This document shows, in pieces, positions 52,622 through 61,434 of a DNA stretch of 64,000 nt. The notes beneath the pieces are model-generated. The model saw only the letters and a program-made list of their open reading frames with translations. It did no database searches and was not told where the DNA came from. The position numbers and the translations under genes are program-made. The stretch covers positions 4,588,001-4,652,000 of the forward strand of contig NZ_CP065053.1 in the NCBI RefSeq assembly GCF_015689335.1. Reading direction: 5' to 3'. Each line of letters opens with the position of its first letter. The first letter of the stretch is position 1. The DNA is from Massilia antarctica. GTDB lineage: Bacteria; Pseudomonadota; Gammaproteobacteria; Burkholderiales; Burkholderiaceae_D.

Positions 52622-53428
52622 TCATGGTTCGCCCAGGTAGCGCCGGGCGGGCAGTGTCAGGCGGGCCGCCATGATCGGCAGAGGCTGGTCCAGGTAGCGC
52701 CGGCGCAGGCTTGTGTCGGAGCGCAGGGTGTCGAACACGCCGGCCCTTGTGTTCTGGACGGGAGCGTCGGCGTGGGCCGGGCTGGCGGCGGGCGCGTGCG
52801 CCATCTTGCGTTTCGCGGGGGCGTGGGCCGGTGCCTTGCGCGCGGCCTTGCGTGCTTGCGCGCTGCGGGCGGCCAGCGGGCGGGCCGGTTTTTTCGCTTT
52901 CGAGGCCGCATGCTTGAGCGCTGCGCCGGCAGCTTTGCCGTGTGCGCGCACCTTGATTGGCGTCCTCATCGCTGCGAGCGGGCGCGCCTGGACTTGCACC
53001 GGCATCGGGGCGGGTTGGGCTGCGGCCGGCGCCAGCAGCACCAGCGGTGGAATGGGCTCCGCGGCGACCACCGGCCGCGTGGGCGCCTCGTCCTTTTCAT
53101 CGATGATGACCACCGGCCTGGCCCTGGCCGCATGGGCAGGGCCGGCCGGGTGCGGCATCGCCTTGCTGGCCGCGGCCACTGCGAGCGCACGCGGCGAACT
53201 GACGTTGTCGTGGGCCAGCAGGGCCACCAGCGCAATCAGTATCAGGACCGTGACGGCCGCCACCGCCGCCAGGACCACGCGCAGCTGGCGGCTTTTCGCC
53301 GCGCTGCCGGTAGCGAAGCTGCGCCCGACCGCGGCATAGGCGCGCTGCTCGATATCGTCGGCGCGCCGGGTGTTAAGGCGCTGGTCCGACAGGGGGCTGG
53401 GATAGCTAGTTGGGGCGGGAATGGACAC
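52622..53428 (-). CDS. Membrane-anchored Ala/Pro/Lys-rich protein
   Basis: A 268-residue protein with a short cytoplasmic N-terminus and one membrane helix (VVLAAVAAVTVLILIALVALLA, about 51-72, in parts). The periplasmic part is low complexity: a Pro/Val-rich stretch (about 110-155) and a Lys/Ala-rich one (about 160-215) with repeated KAARKAPAHAP-like text. The C-terminal 40 residues (FDTLRSDTSLRRRYLDQPLP) are more ordered. Start is GTG with CAGGAG. No family recognised. The composition would suit a cell-wall- or DNA-binding tether, but that is a guess. Confidence 0.75.
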   Translation of the reverse strand: MSIPAPTSYPSPLSDQRLNTRRADDIEQRAYAAVGRSFATGSAAKSRQLRVVLAAVAAVTVLILIALVALLAHDNVSSPRALAVAAASKAMPHPAGPAHAARARPVVIIDEKDEAPTRPVVAAEPIPPLVLLAPAAAQPAPMPVQVQARPLAAMRTPIKVRAHGKAAGAALKHAASKAKKPARPLAARSAQARKAARKAPAHAPAKRKMAHAPAASPAHADAPVQNTRAGVFDTLRSDTSLRRRYLDQPLPIMAARLTLPARRYLGEP

Positions 53429-53869
53429 GGACGACTCCTGGAGGTGAGAACACGGACATTCCGATTAGAAACAATTCCAGATGGAACGCTTCTGATATTT
53501 GTCGTGCTTTCGGGTCCGGCCGCCCGGCCGTTTGCGCCGCATCAACGATGCGATGATTTAGCAACACTGCCGCTGCAACCAAGGCTGGCTTGATCAATCG
53601 CAACCGAAAGTATCATTCTGGATCCAATAATGGTGTTTGCACCTACATGCCGCGGCGCCGGTCGTGGCACCACCAGGAGAACATATTGAGAGATTTTGCC
53701 CACCAGGCGGTCGACCGCCTCGCGACACGCAAGCGCATTGCCTTGCTGCTGCTGGTATTGGTGGTGTGCGGGGGCGTGGTGGCCTGAGACGCATGCCGGA
53801 CGAAAAAACCGTCCTTGCCGCAAGCGCGGCAAGGACGGTTTTTTTATCGACAGCGGGCAATCGCGCTTG
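53429..53869. other. Intergenic region with terminator and a doubtful small frame
   Basis: 441 bp. The right part holds the phasin terminator. A 46-codon plus-strand frame (53647-53787) ends in a hydrophobic IALLLLVLVVCGGVVA; it lacks a ribosome site, so I do not call it a gene. The left part should contain the promoter of the membrane-anchored protein. Confidence 0.5.
53803..53844 (-). terminator. Terminator downstream of the phasin gene (bidirectional)
   Basis: A perfect 19-bp inverted repeat (AAAAAACCGTCCTTGCCGC and its complement at 53826-53844) around AAGC. The A- and T-runs make it work in both directions. Confidence 0.92.
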
Positions 53870-54415
53870 CTACGCGGCGTTTTTTTCGGCCGGCGCCACT
53901 TGCGCGGTGGCCTTGGCAATCTGGTCTTCCACCACCTGCACCGCCTGGCGCGTAGCCTTGGTGACCTGTTCGTAGCCCTGGAAGGCGTTGTCGATCGCGG
54001 TCTTGATGATTTCCACCGCATTCTCGCTGCCCGGCTTGACGTTTTGCGTCACGTCGTAGATCAGTGCCGTGAGGGTGCTCTTGGCTTCGGCGATATGGGC
54101 GTCGGCGGCCTGCGTGAATTCGTTGTGGATGTCGTCGATGATCACCTTGAGCTGTTCGCCGTACACCACCGCGCCCGCCATCGGCTTGGCATGGGCCGCC
54201 GCCACGTCCATCGCCGCTTTCGGGTCCTTGGCCTGGCTCATTTCCTTGCCCATGGCCATGGAACCTTGCACCGAATTTTTTGCAGTCGTCATGTTCAGCG
54301 AGACAACCTGTTCCACGCCCTGCACCGCTTTGCTGGTGAGGGCGTTAAAAGTCATCATCTGGAGTTCAAAAAGCGTCTTGGTGGCGGATGCAAATTGTTC
54401 GGGATTCGTAAACAT
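53870..54415 (-). CDS. phaP: Phasin family protein
   Basis: A 181-residue phasin. Typical text is MFTNPEQFASATKTLFELQM followed by FNALTSKAVQGVEQVVSLNM and AKNSVQGSMAMGKEMSQAKD, and the helical C-terminal half ends with an Ala/Lys tail. Phasins coat polyhydroxyalkanoate granules and limit their size. GAGGAG precedes the ATG at 54415. The gene stands alone with its own terminator; no PHA synthase is in the window, which is usual for accessory phasins in this family. Confidence 0.95.
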   Translation of the reverse strand: MFTNPEQFASATKTLFELQMMTFNALTSKAVQGVEQVVSLNMTTAKNSVQGSMAMGKEMSQAKDPKAAMDVAAAHAKPMAGAVVYGEQLKVIIDDIHNEFTQAADAHIAEAKSTLTALIYDVTQNVKPGSENAVEIIKTAIDNAFQGYEQVTKATRQAVQVVEDQIAKATAQVAPAEKNAA

Positions 54416-54497
54416 TGACTTCTCCTCAGTTTGAATGGATGCAACGGACAGCTTTCAGCCTTCTCCTCTGTATATTTTTTTACCTGTAATTTACCTA

Positions 54498-54704
54498 TTA
54501 TTTAGCAATCAGCAACTTCATGCAATGGCTATCTCGATACGGGCCGCCAGCCTTTTCCCAGCCGGGGCCGAGCGGGGTCTGGTGACAGACCAGCTTGCCA
54601 TCAGCCTTGCTGCGCCAGGTGAACCAGGGTGCGGGCGCGGCAAGCGGCGCTGCGCAGGCGCAGGCGAGCAGGGCGGTGACACCGAGTTTGCGGGAAGTGA
54701 TCAT
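54498..54704 (-). CDS. Small secreted protein of unknown function (68 aa)
   Basis: A 68-residue protein with a signal peptide (MITSRKLGVTALLACACAAP, probably cut after PLAAPA) and a mature part of about 42 residues. The mature part has WFTWRSKADGKLVCHQTPLG and two Cys (LVCHQ and SHCMK) that could form one disulfide. I chose the ATG at 54704, which gives the signal peptide at the N-terminus. No family recognised. It lies after the phasin gene on the same strand but upstream in transcription, separated by about 80 bp. Confidence 0.68.
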   Translation of the reverse strand: MITSRKLGVTALLACACAAPLAAPAPWFTWRSKADGKLVCHQTPLGPGWEKAGGPYRDSHCMKLLIAK

Positions 54705-54759
54705 ATGCCAGAGCGAGCATAGCCTGTTGGCGCCGCAAGTCAAGCGTGCCGCGCAGCCT

Positions 54760-55185
54760 TCAGAAGCGCGGCAGGACCCGATGGCGCAATTGCCGCATAG
54801 ATGGAACGGCGGGCGCGGCGGGTGCACCGGCCACCAGCCATTGCCCATGGGTCATGCCGTCATACCCCGTGATGCCTTGGTTGATCAGCGGTCTTGCGGC
54901 CTCAAGACCATCTGCCCGATAAGCGTCGAGGATCGCCAGGCGCTCGCGGTTGAAGGCGCGTTCCTGGTCGCGCGAGAGCGACCTGCGCAGCGGAGCGGGT
55001 TGCGCAGGCAAGCGTTCGAGCGTTTTCCTCACTTCGTCTAGAACTGCAGAGCTTGCTTCGAGTTCCTGCGCCAGCGTGTCGAGCAGGTACAGGGCGTCGA
55101 CGGTATGGTAGTGGGGCGGGCGGGATGGAAGTCTGATGAACATGGCGGCACAGGCGGTGGTCGGAGGACGCCTGTATTGTCGCAT
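54760..55185 (-). CDS. Hypothetical protein after the serine hydrolase
   Basis: A 141-residue protein whose start overlaps the serine hydrolase stop (TGATG). A later ATG at 55143 gives 127 residues (MFIRLPSRPPHYHTVDALYL). The visible sequence has a helical part TLAQELEASSAVLDEVRKTL, then SLSRDQERAFNRERLAILDA and ends in a basic tail. No domain or membrane segment recognised. The overlap suggests coexpression with the hydrolase. Confidence 0.6.
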   Translation of the reverse strand: MRQYRRPPTTACAAMFIRLPSRPPHYHTVDALYLLDTLAQELEASSAVLDEVRKTLERLPAQPAPLRRSLSRDQERAFNRERLAILDAYRADGLEAARPLINQGITGYDGMTHGQWLVAGAPAAPAVPSMRQLRHRVLPRF

Positions 55186-56246
55186 CAAGGCGCGTCTGGC
55201 GCGCGCAGGTAGTGGGCGGCGACCAGTTCGAGCAAGGTGTCGACCCTGGCGTCGGAGCGGTTGGTCAGCACCACGACGGCCAGGCCATCGTCGACGAAGC
55301 GCGTGCTTTGAGTGGTGAAACCCTGCCACGCGCCGTCGTGCCAGAACGAGCGCCGCTCCAGGGTGGGCGAGGTTTCCCAGCCGAAGCCATACGGCACCGT
55401 GCTGCCATCCTTGAGCGTGGTGGGGGTCCACATGGCTTGCTTGATGGCCGCGCCCAGCAACTGGTCGCCATCGAGCGCGATATGCCACTTCGCCAGGTCG
55501 CGCGCGGTCAGGTACAGGCTGCCGTCGGCGGTGGTGTTGAGGGTGGGCGAGACCCATTCCTGGTTCTTGAATTGCCCGTTGACCACGTCATAGCCGGCGG
55601 CGCGGTGCGGCACGATGTCGCGTTCGCTGATGATGCGCGCCTGCATGCCCGCCGGTGCGAAGATGCGCTCGCGCAGCTGTTCGCCGTAGTGTTTTCCACC
55701 CACCCGTGTACACAGGATGCCCAGCAGCTGGTAGCCGAAATTACTGTAAGCCCATTTCGTGCCCGGCGCCCACTGGAGCGGCAAGGTGCTGCCCGCGCGT
55801 TGCAGTTGGGCGTCGGTGTAATTCTGGTTGAGCTTGATGATTTCGTCCGGATCGCGCAAGCCGGCGGTGTGATTGAGCAAATGACGCACGGTGACTTTTT
55901 TCCAGGCCGCCGGCGTGTTGGAGAGATGGCGCCCAATCGGATCGTCCAGCCGTAGTTTGCCGTCGGCGGCCAGCAGCAGGACCAGCGCGGCGGTAAATTG
56001 CTTGCCGACCGAGCCGGACTGGAACACCGTATCTGGTGTGACGCCGGCCTGATGCTCCAGGTTGGCCATCCCGTAACCGGCTTCCTTGATGATTTTTCCA
56101 TCCTTGACGACGGCGATGGCGGCGCCGGGAATCTGCTGGCGCGCCAACTCGGCGTTGACGAGCTCGTCGACCGGGTCGGCATGCGCGGCGCCGGACACGG
56201 TGAATACGATCAGGGCCAGCACACGGCCGAGCAAACGGGGGATCAT
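55185..56246 (-). CDS. Serine hydrolase, class C beta-lactamase family
   Basis: A 353-residue exported serine hydrolase of the beta-lactamase/D-Ala carboxypeptidase fold. The signal peptide is MIPRLLGRVLALIVFTVSGA, cut near AHA. The catalytic SxxK is in VFQSGSVGKQFTAALVLLL (Ser at about residue 73), the Tyr in KWAYSNFGYQLLG (YSN, about 163) and a late H-D-G in SFWHDGAWQGF (about 312). The family covers esterases, peptidases and lactamases; this one lacks features specific to AmpC, so an esterase or peptidase role is more likely. Start at 56246 is favoured because the longer reading runs into the tRNA genes. Confidence 0.9.
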   Translation of the reverse strand: MIPRLLGRVLALIVFTVSGAAHADPVDELVNAELARQQIPGAAIAVVKDGKIIKEAGYGMANLEHQAGVTPDTVFQSGSVGKQFTAALVLLLAADGKLRLDDPIGRHLSNTPAAWKKVTVRHLLNHTAGLRDPDEIIKLNQNYTDAQLQRAGSTLPLQWAPGTKWAYSNFGYQLLGILCTRVGGKHYGEQLRERIFAPAGMQARIISERDIVPHRAAGYDVVNGQFKNQEWVSPTLNTTADGSLYLTARDLAKWHIALDGDQLLGAAIKQAMWTPTTLKDGSTVPYGFGWETSPTLERRSFWHDGAWQGFTTQSTRFVDDGLAVVVLTNRSDARVDTLLELVAAHYLRAPDAP

Positions 56247-56305
56247 GGCGACTTTCTGGACAGGGAAAAATATGTCGTGCATAAAACTGGCCGCACAACG
56301 CAAAA

Positions 56306-56335
56306 CGCCGCAGCCTTTATGCAAGGACTGCGGCG
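56306..56335 (-). terminator. Probable terminator of the tRNA-Leu cluster
   Basis: CGCCGCAG (minus-strand 5' arm, 56335-56328) pairs with CTGCGGCG (56313-56306), with an inner CCTT/AAGG pair, followed on the minus strand by TTTTGC. It lies about 40 bp after the last tRNA. Confidence 0.7.
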
Positions 56336-56373
56336 CTTCTGGAATTCTGCGGGAATATACTAACCCGGTAGAG

Positions 56374-56458
56374 TGGTGCCCACGGAGGGACTCGAACCCC
56401 CACACCTCGCGGCACATGGACCTGAACCATGCGCGTCTACCAATTCCGCCACGTGGGC
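56374..56458 (-). tRNA. tRNA-Leu (CAG), copy 3
   Basis: 85 nt including encoded CCA. Acceptor GCCCACG pairs with CGTGGGC; anticodon loop TTCAGGT between CATGG and CCATG gives anticodon CAG. A long variable arm and GGTTCGAGTCC T-arm confirm a class II leucine tRNA. Identical by eye to the next two copies. Confidence 0.96.
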
Positions 56459-56532
56459 ACTGATACAGCTACTACAACGTACTGCCGACTACCTTGCTAC
56501 TTGGTACTCTCAGGAAAACCTCTTCCAGGGAG

Positions 56533-56617
56533 TGGTGCCCACGGAGGGACTCGAACCCCCACACCTCGCGGCACATGGACCTGAACCATGCGCGTCTACC
56601 AATTCCGCCACGTGGGC
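56533..56617 (-). tRNA. tRNA-Leu (CAG), copy 2
   Basis: 85 nt with CCA, same sequence as the neighbouring copies: class II fold, anticodon CAG. The 74-bp spacer to copy 3 resembles the spacer to copy 1, so the unit duplicated as a whole. Confidence 0.96.
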
Positions 56618-56684
56618 ATTGATACAGCTGCTACAACAACATTACTAACTACTTGGTACTCTCGGAAAAACCTTTTCCAGGGAG

Positions 56685-56769
56685 TGGTGCCCACGGAGGG
56701 ACTCGAACCCCCACACCTCGCGGCACATGGACCTGAACCATGCGCGTCTACCAATTCCGCCACGTGGGC
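56685..56769 (-). tRNA. tRNA-Leu (CAG), copy 1 (promoter-proximal)
   Basis: 85 nt with CCA, same class II leucine tRNA. It is first in the minus-strand transcript. A TATGAT hexamer at 56825-56820 (minus strand) might be its -10. Confidence 0.96.
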
Positions 56770-57122
56770 ATATTGCCTGCTTCTTTTGCTGCAAACCGGC
56801 GTTGCCGCCGACTTCTGCTATCATACTCGCTTTCGGAGTTTTGCGCCAGACTAACTTTCGTTACTCTTTTTGCTCCACACCACGCAAATATGCTGTTTTT
56901 TTCTTCCGCTTCGATGTTACGTTTCCGCGAAAGACCAAAATTATAGCCGAAGATTCGGAAATGTCACAGTCCTGACCGAAGAATCTTTCAAAGCACGCTT
57001 CGTTAGGCGAATCGGACCGTCCTCCGTTACACTACGCCTATCACCGTGTCAATAATCACTGTGTCAGCTATCCGGTCAGGAATTTCCCGCGAGCGCTGCC
57101 AAAAACAATTATAGAAAACCAT
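56770..57122. other. Divergent region between tRNA-Leu cluster and rnr
   Basis: 353 bp, markedly AT-rich. It contains two near-identical 11-mers TCAC(C/T)GTGTCA at 57041-57051 and 57056-57066, 15 bp apart, about 60-80 bp before rnr. No gene is visible; both promoters should be here. Confidence 0.5.
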
Positions 57123-59633
57123 TTGAACCAAATTACTCATACCATTCCCAGCCGCGAGGACATTCTCGGCATTTTCCGCAACGCGGGCGCGACGCTTGAT
57201 CTTGAAGCCATCGCCCGCACGCTCAAGGTCAAGCCAGCCGCGCTGGAGGTGTTAACCAGGCGTTTGAATGCCATGCAGCGCGACGGCCAGATCCACGCCG
57301 ACGCCGATGGCAATTACGCCCTGGCCGACCATTCCGGCTTCATCGCCGGCAAGGTCAGTGCGCACCGCGACGGTTTCGGCTTCGTCATCCCTGACGAACC
57401 GGGCGAAGACCTGTTCCTGTCCGACAAAGAAATGCAGAAAGTCCTGCATGGCGACCGTGTGCTCGCCAAAGTCACGGGAACCGATCGCCGCGGCCGCCTT
57501 GAAGGCACCATCGTCGAAGTCGTCACGCGCGCCAACAGTCATGTGATCGGCCGCCTGCTCAACGAGAACGGCGTCTGGATCGTCGCTCCCGAAGACAAGC
57601 GCATCGGCCAGGATATCCTGGTTGCCGGCTCACCCGGCAAGGCCAAGGCGGGGCAGATCGTCAGCGTCGAGCTCAGCGAGCAGCCATCGCGCTTCAAGCA
57701 GCCGGCCGGCCGCGTGGTCGAAGTGCTCGGCGACCTGGACGATCCCGGCATGGAAATCGAAATTGCCGTGCGCAAGTTCGGCGTGCCGCATATCTTTTCC
57801 GCCGCTGCGCTCAAATCGGCAGCCAAGCTGCCCGGCGAAGTCCGCGAAGCCGACCTGCAAGACCGGGTCGACCTGCGCGACGTGCCGCTGGTCACCATCG
57901 ACGGTGAAGATGCGCGCGACTTCGACGATGCGGTGTACTGCGAGCCGGTCAAGGTCGGCAAGGCCAACTGTTTCCGCCTGATCGTGGCGATTGCCGACGT
58001 GTCCCATTATGTAAAGCCGAACGATGCGCTCGACATCGATGCCCTCGAACGCAGCACCTCGGTGTATTTCCCGCGCCGCGTGATTCCCATGCTGCCCGAG
58101 AAGCTCTCGAACGGCCTGTGTTCGCTGAACCCGGCCGTCGACCGCCTCACCCTGGTATGCGACGCCGTCATTTCGGACAAGGGCGAGATCAAGGCTTACC
58201 AGTTCTATCCGGCCGTGATCCACTCGGCCGCGCGCCTGACCTATAACGAAGTGGCCGATATCCTCGGCAACACCGCCGGTCCCGAGGCGGCGCGCCGCCC
58301 GGCCATCGTCCCGCACCTGCTCAATCTGTACGATGTGTACCACGCGCTGCACAAGGCGCGCCAGGTACGCGGTGCGATCGACTTCGAAACCACCGAAACC
58401 TATATCGTCTGCAATGCCCTGGGCAAGATCGAAAAGATCATTCCACGCACCCGCAACGATGCGCACAAGGTGATCGAGGAATGCATGCTGGCCGCCAACG
58501 TCTGCGCGGCCGACCTGCTGATTCGCCACAAGCATCCGGGCACCTACCGCATCCACGCCTCGCCGACCAAGGAAAAGCTCACGCAAGTGCGCACCTTCCT
58601 CAAGCAGGTCGGCCTGAATCTGAACGGCGGCGACAAGCCGGCCGCCAACGATTACGCCGAACTGATGAAGCAGATCAAGGATCGTCCGGACGCCTCCTTG
58701 CTGCAAACCATGCTGCTGCGTTCGATGCAGCAAGCGGTCTACAGCCCGGACAATATCGGCCACTTCGGCCTGGCGTACGAGGCCTATGCCCACTTCACCA
58801 GCCCGATCCGCCGCTATCCCGACTTGCTGACGCACCGCGCCATCAAGGCCATTTTGCTCGGTAAAAAATACGAGCCGAAGGGCATCGACCTGGCCGGTTT
58901 GAATACGACCGTGTCGAACGCCGCGCGCAAGCAGAATGCCAAGGACAAGGCCGAAGGCAAGCAAAAGAATGAAAAAGACCTGACCATCTGGGACGCCCTT
59001 GGCGTGCATTGCTCGGCCAACGAGCGCCGCGCCGACGAAGCGTCGCGCGACGTCGAAGCCTGGCTCAAGTGCTACTTCATCAAGGACAAGCTCGGTGAAG
59101 AATTCACGGGCGTGGTCTCGGGTGTGACGACCTTCGGCATCTTCGTGCAGCTCGACGCGCTGTTCGTCGAAGGCCTGGTGCACATCACCGAACTCGGTAC
59201 CGATTACTTCCAGTACGACGACGCGCGCCACGAACTGCGCGGCGAACGCACCGGCAAGCGCTATCAGCTGACCGACCGGGTGACGGTGCAGGTCTCGCGC
59301 GTCGATCTGGAGGCGCGCAAGATCGACTTGGTGCTGGCCGGTAGCAGCGTGCAGGCCGATACCGGCGCGGGCAAGCCGAAAAGCGCCGCCCACAAGGCGC
59401 TCGACGCCAAGCCGGCCAAATCGGGCAAGTCGGGCCGCTCGTCGGGCAGCGGCGCCGGCGACACCGCTTCGCGCTACGAACTCGACGAGAGCGTCGGCGC
59501 CGAAGCGTCGGGCAGCAAGCCGAAACGCAGCAAGTCCGGTTCGACGGCCAGCAAGGCGTCGTCGCGGTCCGCAAAACCAGCAGTTGGTACGAGCAATAAA
59601 ACATCAAGCAAAACGAATAAGAGCAAGCGATAA
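57123..59633 (+). CDS. rnr: Ribonuclease R
   Basis: An 836-residue 3'-5' exoribonuclease. Order: N-terminal winged helix (IPSREDILGIFRNAGA, about 8-23), cold-shock domains (GFGFVIPDEPGEDLFL, about 83-98), RNB catalytic domain (IDGEDARDFDDAVYCEPV with the metal-binding Asp residues, about 258-275; HFTSPIRRYPDLLTHRAIKA about 558-577), S1 domain (EFTGVVSGVTTFGIFVQLDA, about 660-679) and a Lys/Ser-rich tail. It degrades structured RNA and matures rRNA. The only in-frame start that keeps the winged helix is a TTG at 57123, with no clear Shine-Dalgarno. rlmB follows 3 bp after its stop, as in many proteobacteria. Confidence 0.95.
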   Translation: MNQITHTIPSREDILGIFRNAGATLDLEAIARTLKVKPAALEVLTRRLNAMQRDGQIHADADGNYALADHSGFIAGKVSAHRDGFGFVIPDEPGEDLFLSDKEMQKVLHGDRVLAKVTGTDRRGRLEGTIVEVVTRANSHVIGRLLNENGVWIVAPEDKRIGQDILVAGSPGKAKAGQIVSVELSEQPSRFKQPAGRVVEVLGDLDDPGMEIEIAVRKFGVPHIFSAAALKSAAKLPGEVREADLQDRVDLRDVPLVTIDGEDARDFDDAVYCEPVKVGKANCFRLIVAIADVSHYVKPNDALDIDALERSTSVYFPRRVIPMLPEKLSNGLCSLNPAVDRLTLVCDAVISDKGEIKAYQFYPAVIHSAARLTYNEVADILGNTAGPEAARRPAIVPHLLNLYDVYHALHKARQVRGAIDFETTETYIVCNALGKIEKIIPRTRNDAHKVIEECMLAANVCAADLLIRHKHPGTYRIHASPTKEKLTQVRTFLKQVGLNLNGGDKPAANDYAELMKQIKDRPDASLLQTMLLRSMQQAVYSPDNIGHFGLAYEAYAHFTSPIRRYPDLLTHRAIKAILLGKKYEPKGIDLAGLNTTVSNAARKQNAKDKAEGKQKNEKDLTIWDALGVHCSANERRADEASRDVEAWLKCYFIKDKLGEEFTGVVSGVTTFGIFVQLDALFVEGLVHITELGTDYFQYDDARHELRGERTGKRYQLTDRVTVQVSRVDLEARKIDLVLAGSSVQADTGAGKPKSAAHKALDAKPAKSGKSGRSSGSGAGDTASRYELDESVGAEASGSKPKRSKSGSTASKASSRSAKPAVGTSNKTSSKTNKSKR

Positions 59634-59636
59634 CAC

Positions 59637-60386
59637 ATGAAGAATAAAATGATTTTCGGGTTCCACGCGGTGACCTCGCGTCTGCGTCATGAGGCCTCGT
59701 CGGTGGAAGAAATTTTTGTCGATGCGACCCGTCAGGATCGCCGCATGCACGACCTCATCGCCAACGCCAAGGCCTTGGGGGTGCGCGTCATGCCGGTCGA
59801 TTCGGCCCGCCTCGACAAGATCGTCGGAACCCGGCGCCACCAGGGCGTGATTGCCTTTGCCAGCCAGCTGGCGCTGGCGCGCAACCTGGATGAACTGCTC
59901 GACGCCATCGAAGGTCCGCCGCTGCTGCTGATCCTCGACGGCATCACCGATCCGCACAACCTGGGCGCCTGCCTGCGCGTGGCCGACGGTGTCGGCGCGC
60001 ACGCGGTCATCGTGCCGAAGGACCGCGCGGTCGGCTTGAATGCCACGGCGGCCAAGGTCGCCAGCGGTGCGGCTGAAACCGTGCCGTACATTACGGTCAC
60101 GAACCTGGCGCGCACCATGCGCGAGCTCAAAGAGCGCGACATCCTGCTGATCGGCACCACCGACGACGCCGACAAGGGCTTGTACGAAGCGGACTTCTCC
60201 GGTCCGGCCGCGCTCGTCATGGGTTCGGAAGGCGAGGGCATGCGCCGCCTCACCCGCGAAACCTGCGACGTGCTCGTTGGTATTCCCATGTTCGGCTCCG
60301 TCGAGAGTCTGAACGTCTCGGTTGCGTCGGGTGTCTGCCTGTACGAAGCACGCCGCCAGCGCATCGCGCGCGAAGGCCAGGCGTAA
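59637..60386 (+). CDS. rlmB: 23S rRNA (guanosine-2'-O-)-methyltransferase RlmB
   Basis: A 249-residue SpoU-type (SPOUT) methyltransferase. The N-terminal substrate domain begins [20 protein letters not shown]; the catalytic domain has [20 protein letters not shown] (about 98-117), [20 protein letters not shown] (about 193-212) and [20 protein letters not shown] (about 217-236), the three SpoU motifs. It methylates G2251 of 23S rRNA (E. coli numbering). The ATG lies 3 bp after the rnr stop, so translation is probably coupled. Confidence 0.95.
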   Translation: MKNKMIFGFHAVTSRLRHEASSVEEIFVDATRQDRRMHDLIANAKALGVRVMPVDSARLDKIVGTRRHQGVIAFASQLALARNLDELLDAIEGPPLLLILDGITDPHNLGACLRVADGVGAHAVIVPKDRAVGLNATAAKVASGAAETVPYITVTNLARTMRELKERDILLIGTTDDADKGLYEADFSGPAALVMGSEGEGMRRLTRETCDVLVGIPMFGSVESLNVSVASGVCLYEARRQRIAREGQA

Positions 60387-60683
60387 GGCCAAGACCGGGC
60401 ACGCCGCCGCGAAACATCCGCGCCGGCGTGCCACTCCTCCCTGTTTGCTGGTTCTCATCTTGCTGCTGTCCGTGGTGGACATATACGCATTCGCCACCTC
60501 GATATTCATGGCAACGTAGTCCACCCCTTGCATCGCGACGAAACACTGTCAACTTATGATGGTTGCATGATTTTGTTTCTTGCAAGTATCGTCATGCGCA
60601 TTGGGCAAATTGACCGACCATAAGCGTGAGACGGTCGGATACGCTACCATGCTTGTATCACAACTGTCCTTACGTCCCTGTTT
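60387..60683. other. Intergenic region upstream of cysE
   Basis: 297 bp. GGCACGCCG/CGGCGTGCC arms at 60398-60432 follow rlmB and may terminate it, though no T-run is present. The right half is AT-richer and should hold the cysE promoter. No gene seen. Confidence 0.45.
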
Positions 60684-61424
60684 ATGTTTTTACACCTGCG
60701 CGAAGATATCAAGAGCATCATTGAACGCGACCCCGCCGCCCGCAACGGATGGGAAGTGTTCACTTGTTATCCTGGCTTTCAGGCCATCATGATGCATCGC
60801 TGGGCGCAGGCTTGCTGGACCCGCAATCTGAAATGGATCGGGCGCTTCATCTCGTACGTGGCGCGCATCCTGACCGGCATCGAGATTCACCCGGGCGCGA
60901 CGATCGGTCGGCGCGTCTTTATCGACCACGGCTTCGGCGTGGTGATCGGCGAGACCGCCGTCGTCGGCGATGACTGCACCATCTACCAGGGCGTGACCCT
61001 GGGCGGCACCTCGCTCAACAGCGGCACCAAGCGCCATCCGACCCTGGAGCGCGGCGTCATCATCGGCGCCGGCGCCAAGGTGCTCGGCTCGTTCACGGTG
61101 GGCGAGTATGCCAAAGTCGGCTCGAACGCGGTGGTGATCAAGCCGGTGCCGGCCGGCGCCACGGCGGTCGGCAACCCGGCCCACATCGTCCAGAAAGAAG
61201 CCGACACGCGTGCGACCTCGCATCTGTTCTCGGCCTACGGGGTCACCCCCAACGGCGACGATCCGCTGTCGAAGGCCTTGCATGGCCTGATCAATCACGC
61301 GGCGCGCCAGGACGAACAGCTCGACCGGCTGATGGCCCTGATGAAGACCGCCGGAATCGCCTGCCAGAGCACGCCCGAGTGTGATAAATTGGATTCGGTA
61401 AAGCTCAATAAACTGGTCGAGTAA
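60684..61424 (+). CDS. cysE: Serine O-acetyltransferase
   Basis: A 246-residue enzyme that acetylates serine for cysteine synthesis. The short N-terminus (MFLHLREDIKSIIERDPAAR) and the hexapeptide region (IHPGATIGRRVFIDHGFGVV, IGETAVVGDDCTIYQGVTLG, about 70-115) are diagnostic. GTKRHPTLERGVIIGAGAKV and VIKPVPAGATAVGNPA complete the active region. It is the short CysE form found with iscR in other proteobacteria. Here the yceH homologue follows 10 bp downstream. Feedback by cysteine is family knowledge. Confidence 0.94.
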   Translation: MFLHLREDIKSIIERDPAARNGWEVFTCYPGFQAIMMHRWAQACWTRNLKWIGRFISYVARILTGIEIHPGATIGRRVFIDHGFGVVIGETAVVGDDCTIYQGVTLGGTSLNSGTKRHPTLERGVIIGAGAKVLGSFTVGEYAKVGSNAVVIKPVPAGATAVGNPAHIVQKEADTRATSHLFSAYGVTPNGDDPLSKALHGLINHAARQDEQLDRLMALMKTAGIACQSTPECDKLDSVKLNKLVE

Positions 61425-61434
61425 GGACACACGC

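Noticed and set aside
53647..53787. 46-codon frame with hydrophobic end
   Set aside because: Could be a small membrane protein, but no ribosome site is visible and nothing else supports it.
56373..56854. Short plus-strand proteins with EGLEPPHLAAHGPE text
   Set aside because: They are translations of the reverse strand of the tRNA-Leu genes, a known annotation artefact.
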